From: Candidatus Subteraquimicrobium carltonvillense
GTDB taxonomy: Bacteria > Actinomycetota > Aquicultoria > Subteraquimicrobiales > Subteraquimicrobiaceae
DNA length: 6,262 nt
Assembly (NCBI GenBank): GCA_002339355.1
Contig: DDKQ01000086.1
Span: forward strand, 42,291-48,552
Direction: 5' to 3'
Part shown: positions 5,772 through 6,262 of the stretch, piece after piece
How the letters are laid out: every line of letters starts with the position of its first letter
How positions within the stretch are numbered: the first letter of the stretch is position 1
Program-made: the position numbers and the translations under genes
The notes under the pieces: generated by a model
Told to the model about the DNA's origin: nothing
The model's input: only the letters and a program-made list of their open reading frames with translations
Database searches by the model: none

Positions 5772-6262
5772 TTGTCGGACAAGAAGTTTTGGCTGGGATT
5801 AAAGCTTATACCAGAGCTCGATAGGAGACTGAATCAAGCCATTGAATGTTTCGGCTCCCCGCAGCATGTTTGGGAGGCAACCCCGAAGGATTTAATCGAA
5901 AAACTCGGAACATTACCCGATGTGGCTCAAAAGATTGTGACTGCGAGGAACAAGATAAATCTTGATACCGAATTTCAGAGGCTTGAATCGGAGGGTATTG
6001 AACTTTTAACTCCCTCCGATTCCGACTATCCAATGCTCCTTAGGGAAATTCATAGCCCTCCAATCCTCTTCATCAAAGGGGATTTGATAAAGAGGTACAC
6101 TCATGCCGTTGCCATCGTGGGAGCTAGGCGCGCCAGTATTTATGGGAAAACCATAGCCGAAGAATTGGCCGAAGAGCTTTCCAAACTGGGTATTACCATT
6201 ATCAGTGGGCTGGCCAGAGGAATAGACAGCCACGCCCATTTGGGTGCCCTAAAGGGAGGGGG
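5772..6262 (+). CDS. dprA: DNA-processing protein DprA, N-terminal part (runs off right edge)
   Basis: The first 163 codons of DprA (Smf), which binds incoming single-stranded DNA during natural transformation, displaces SSB and loads RecA. The N-terminal helical (SAM/HhH-like) region starts SDKKFWLGLKLIPELDRRL and includes FGSPQHVWEATPKDL (27-41). The linker has the typical LLTPSDSDYPMLLREIHSPPILFIKGD (79-104). The Rossmann-like DNA-binding fold begins VAIVGARRASIYGK (113-126) and reaches ISGLARGIDSHAHLGAL (144-160), matching the family GxRxxSxYG and SGxARGID signatures. The rest of the Rossmann fold lies beyond base 6262. There is no stop or frameshift in the visible part. TTG 5772 is chosen for its GAGGT ribosome-binding site; ATG 5742 is the alternative. 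The comM-dprA order is found in many bacteria and supports a recombination/transformation role. Confidence 0.95.
   Translation, partial: MSDKKFWLGLKLIPELDRRLNQAIECFGSPQHVWEATPKDLIEKLGTLPDVAQKIVTARNKINLDTEFQRLESEGIELLTPSDSDYPMLLREIHSPPILFIKGDLIKRYTHAVAIVGARRASIYGKTIAEELAEELSKLGITIISGLARGIDSHAHLGALKGG

Overview
The window carries six protein-coding segments, all on the + strand, plus one possible gene tail at the left edge. No RNA gene, CRISPR array or insertion sequence was recognised. Base composition is moderate. Start codons ATG, GTG and TTG are all used, often behind purine-rich Shine-Dalgarno sites. The gene set (stand-alone NHEJ polymerase, archaeal-style endonuclease IV, PAS/GAF/HD-GYP sensor with a two-CW cysteine motif, comM-dprA) suggests a Gram-positive-like or deep-branching, perhaps anaerobic or thermophilic bacterium (Bacillota, Actinomycetota or Chloroflexota-like). 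This placement is inference; there is no phylogenetic marker in the window.

Region 1 (1-1903) is DNA repair. A LigD-type polymerase/primase domain (102-869) is followed in the -1 frame by an endonuclease IV-family TIM barrel (866-1903). The first ~34 residues of the second frame are the missing C-terminal end of the polymerase domain, so the two frames look like one ~600-residue polymerase-AP endonuclease fusion. It is interrupted near a CCCC run at 847-850. The interruption may be a real 1-nt deletion, a sequencing error or, less likely, recoding. This fusion is the most interesting item here: bacterial LigD normally pairs the polymerase with a 3'-phosphoesterase (PE) domain, and endonuclease IV enzymes also clean 3' ends.

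Region 2 (1904-4002) is signalling. A PAS domain plus the first half of a GAF domain (2063-2857) is followed, with a 4-base GTGA overlap, by a frame that starts with the last helix of that same GAF domain, then a complete second GAF and an HD-GYP domain (2854-4002). The first GAF carries a seven-cysteine two-CW segment in a loop and lacks about 70 residues at its centre. The locus therefore looks like one PAS-GAF-GAF-HD-GYP c-di-GMP phosphodiesterase split by an out-of-frame internal deletion. The HD-GYP domain keeps its metal-binding residues but has GYL in place of GYP.

Region 3 (4003-6262) is competence and recombination. An intact comM/yifB AAA+ gene is followed after 66 bp by the 5' part of dprA, which runs off the right edge. 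This pairing is common and the products act on incoming single-stranded DNA: DprA loads RecA and ComM drives branch migration. Intergenic stretches are all under 180 bp and contain no convincing intrinsic terminator.
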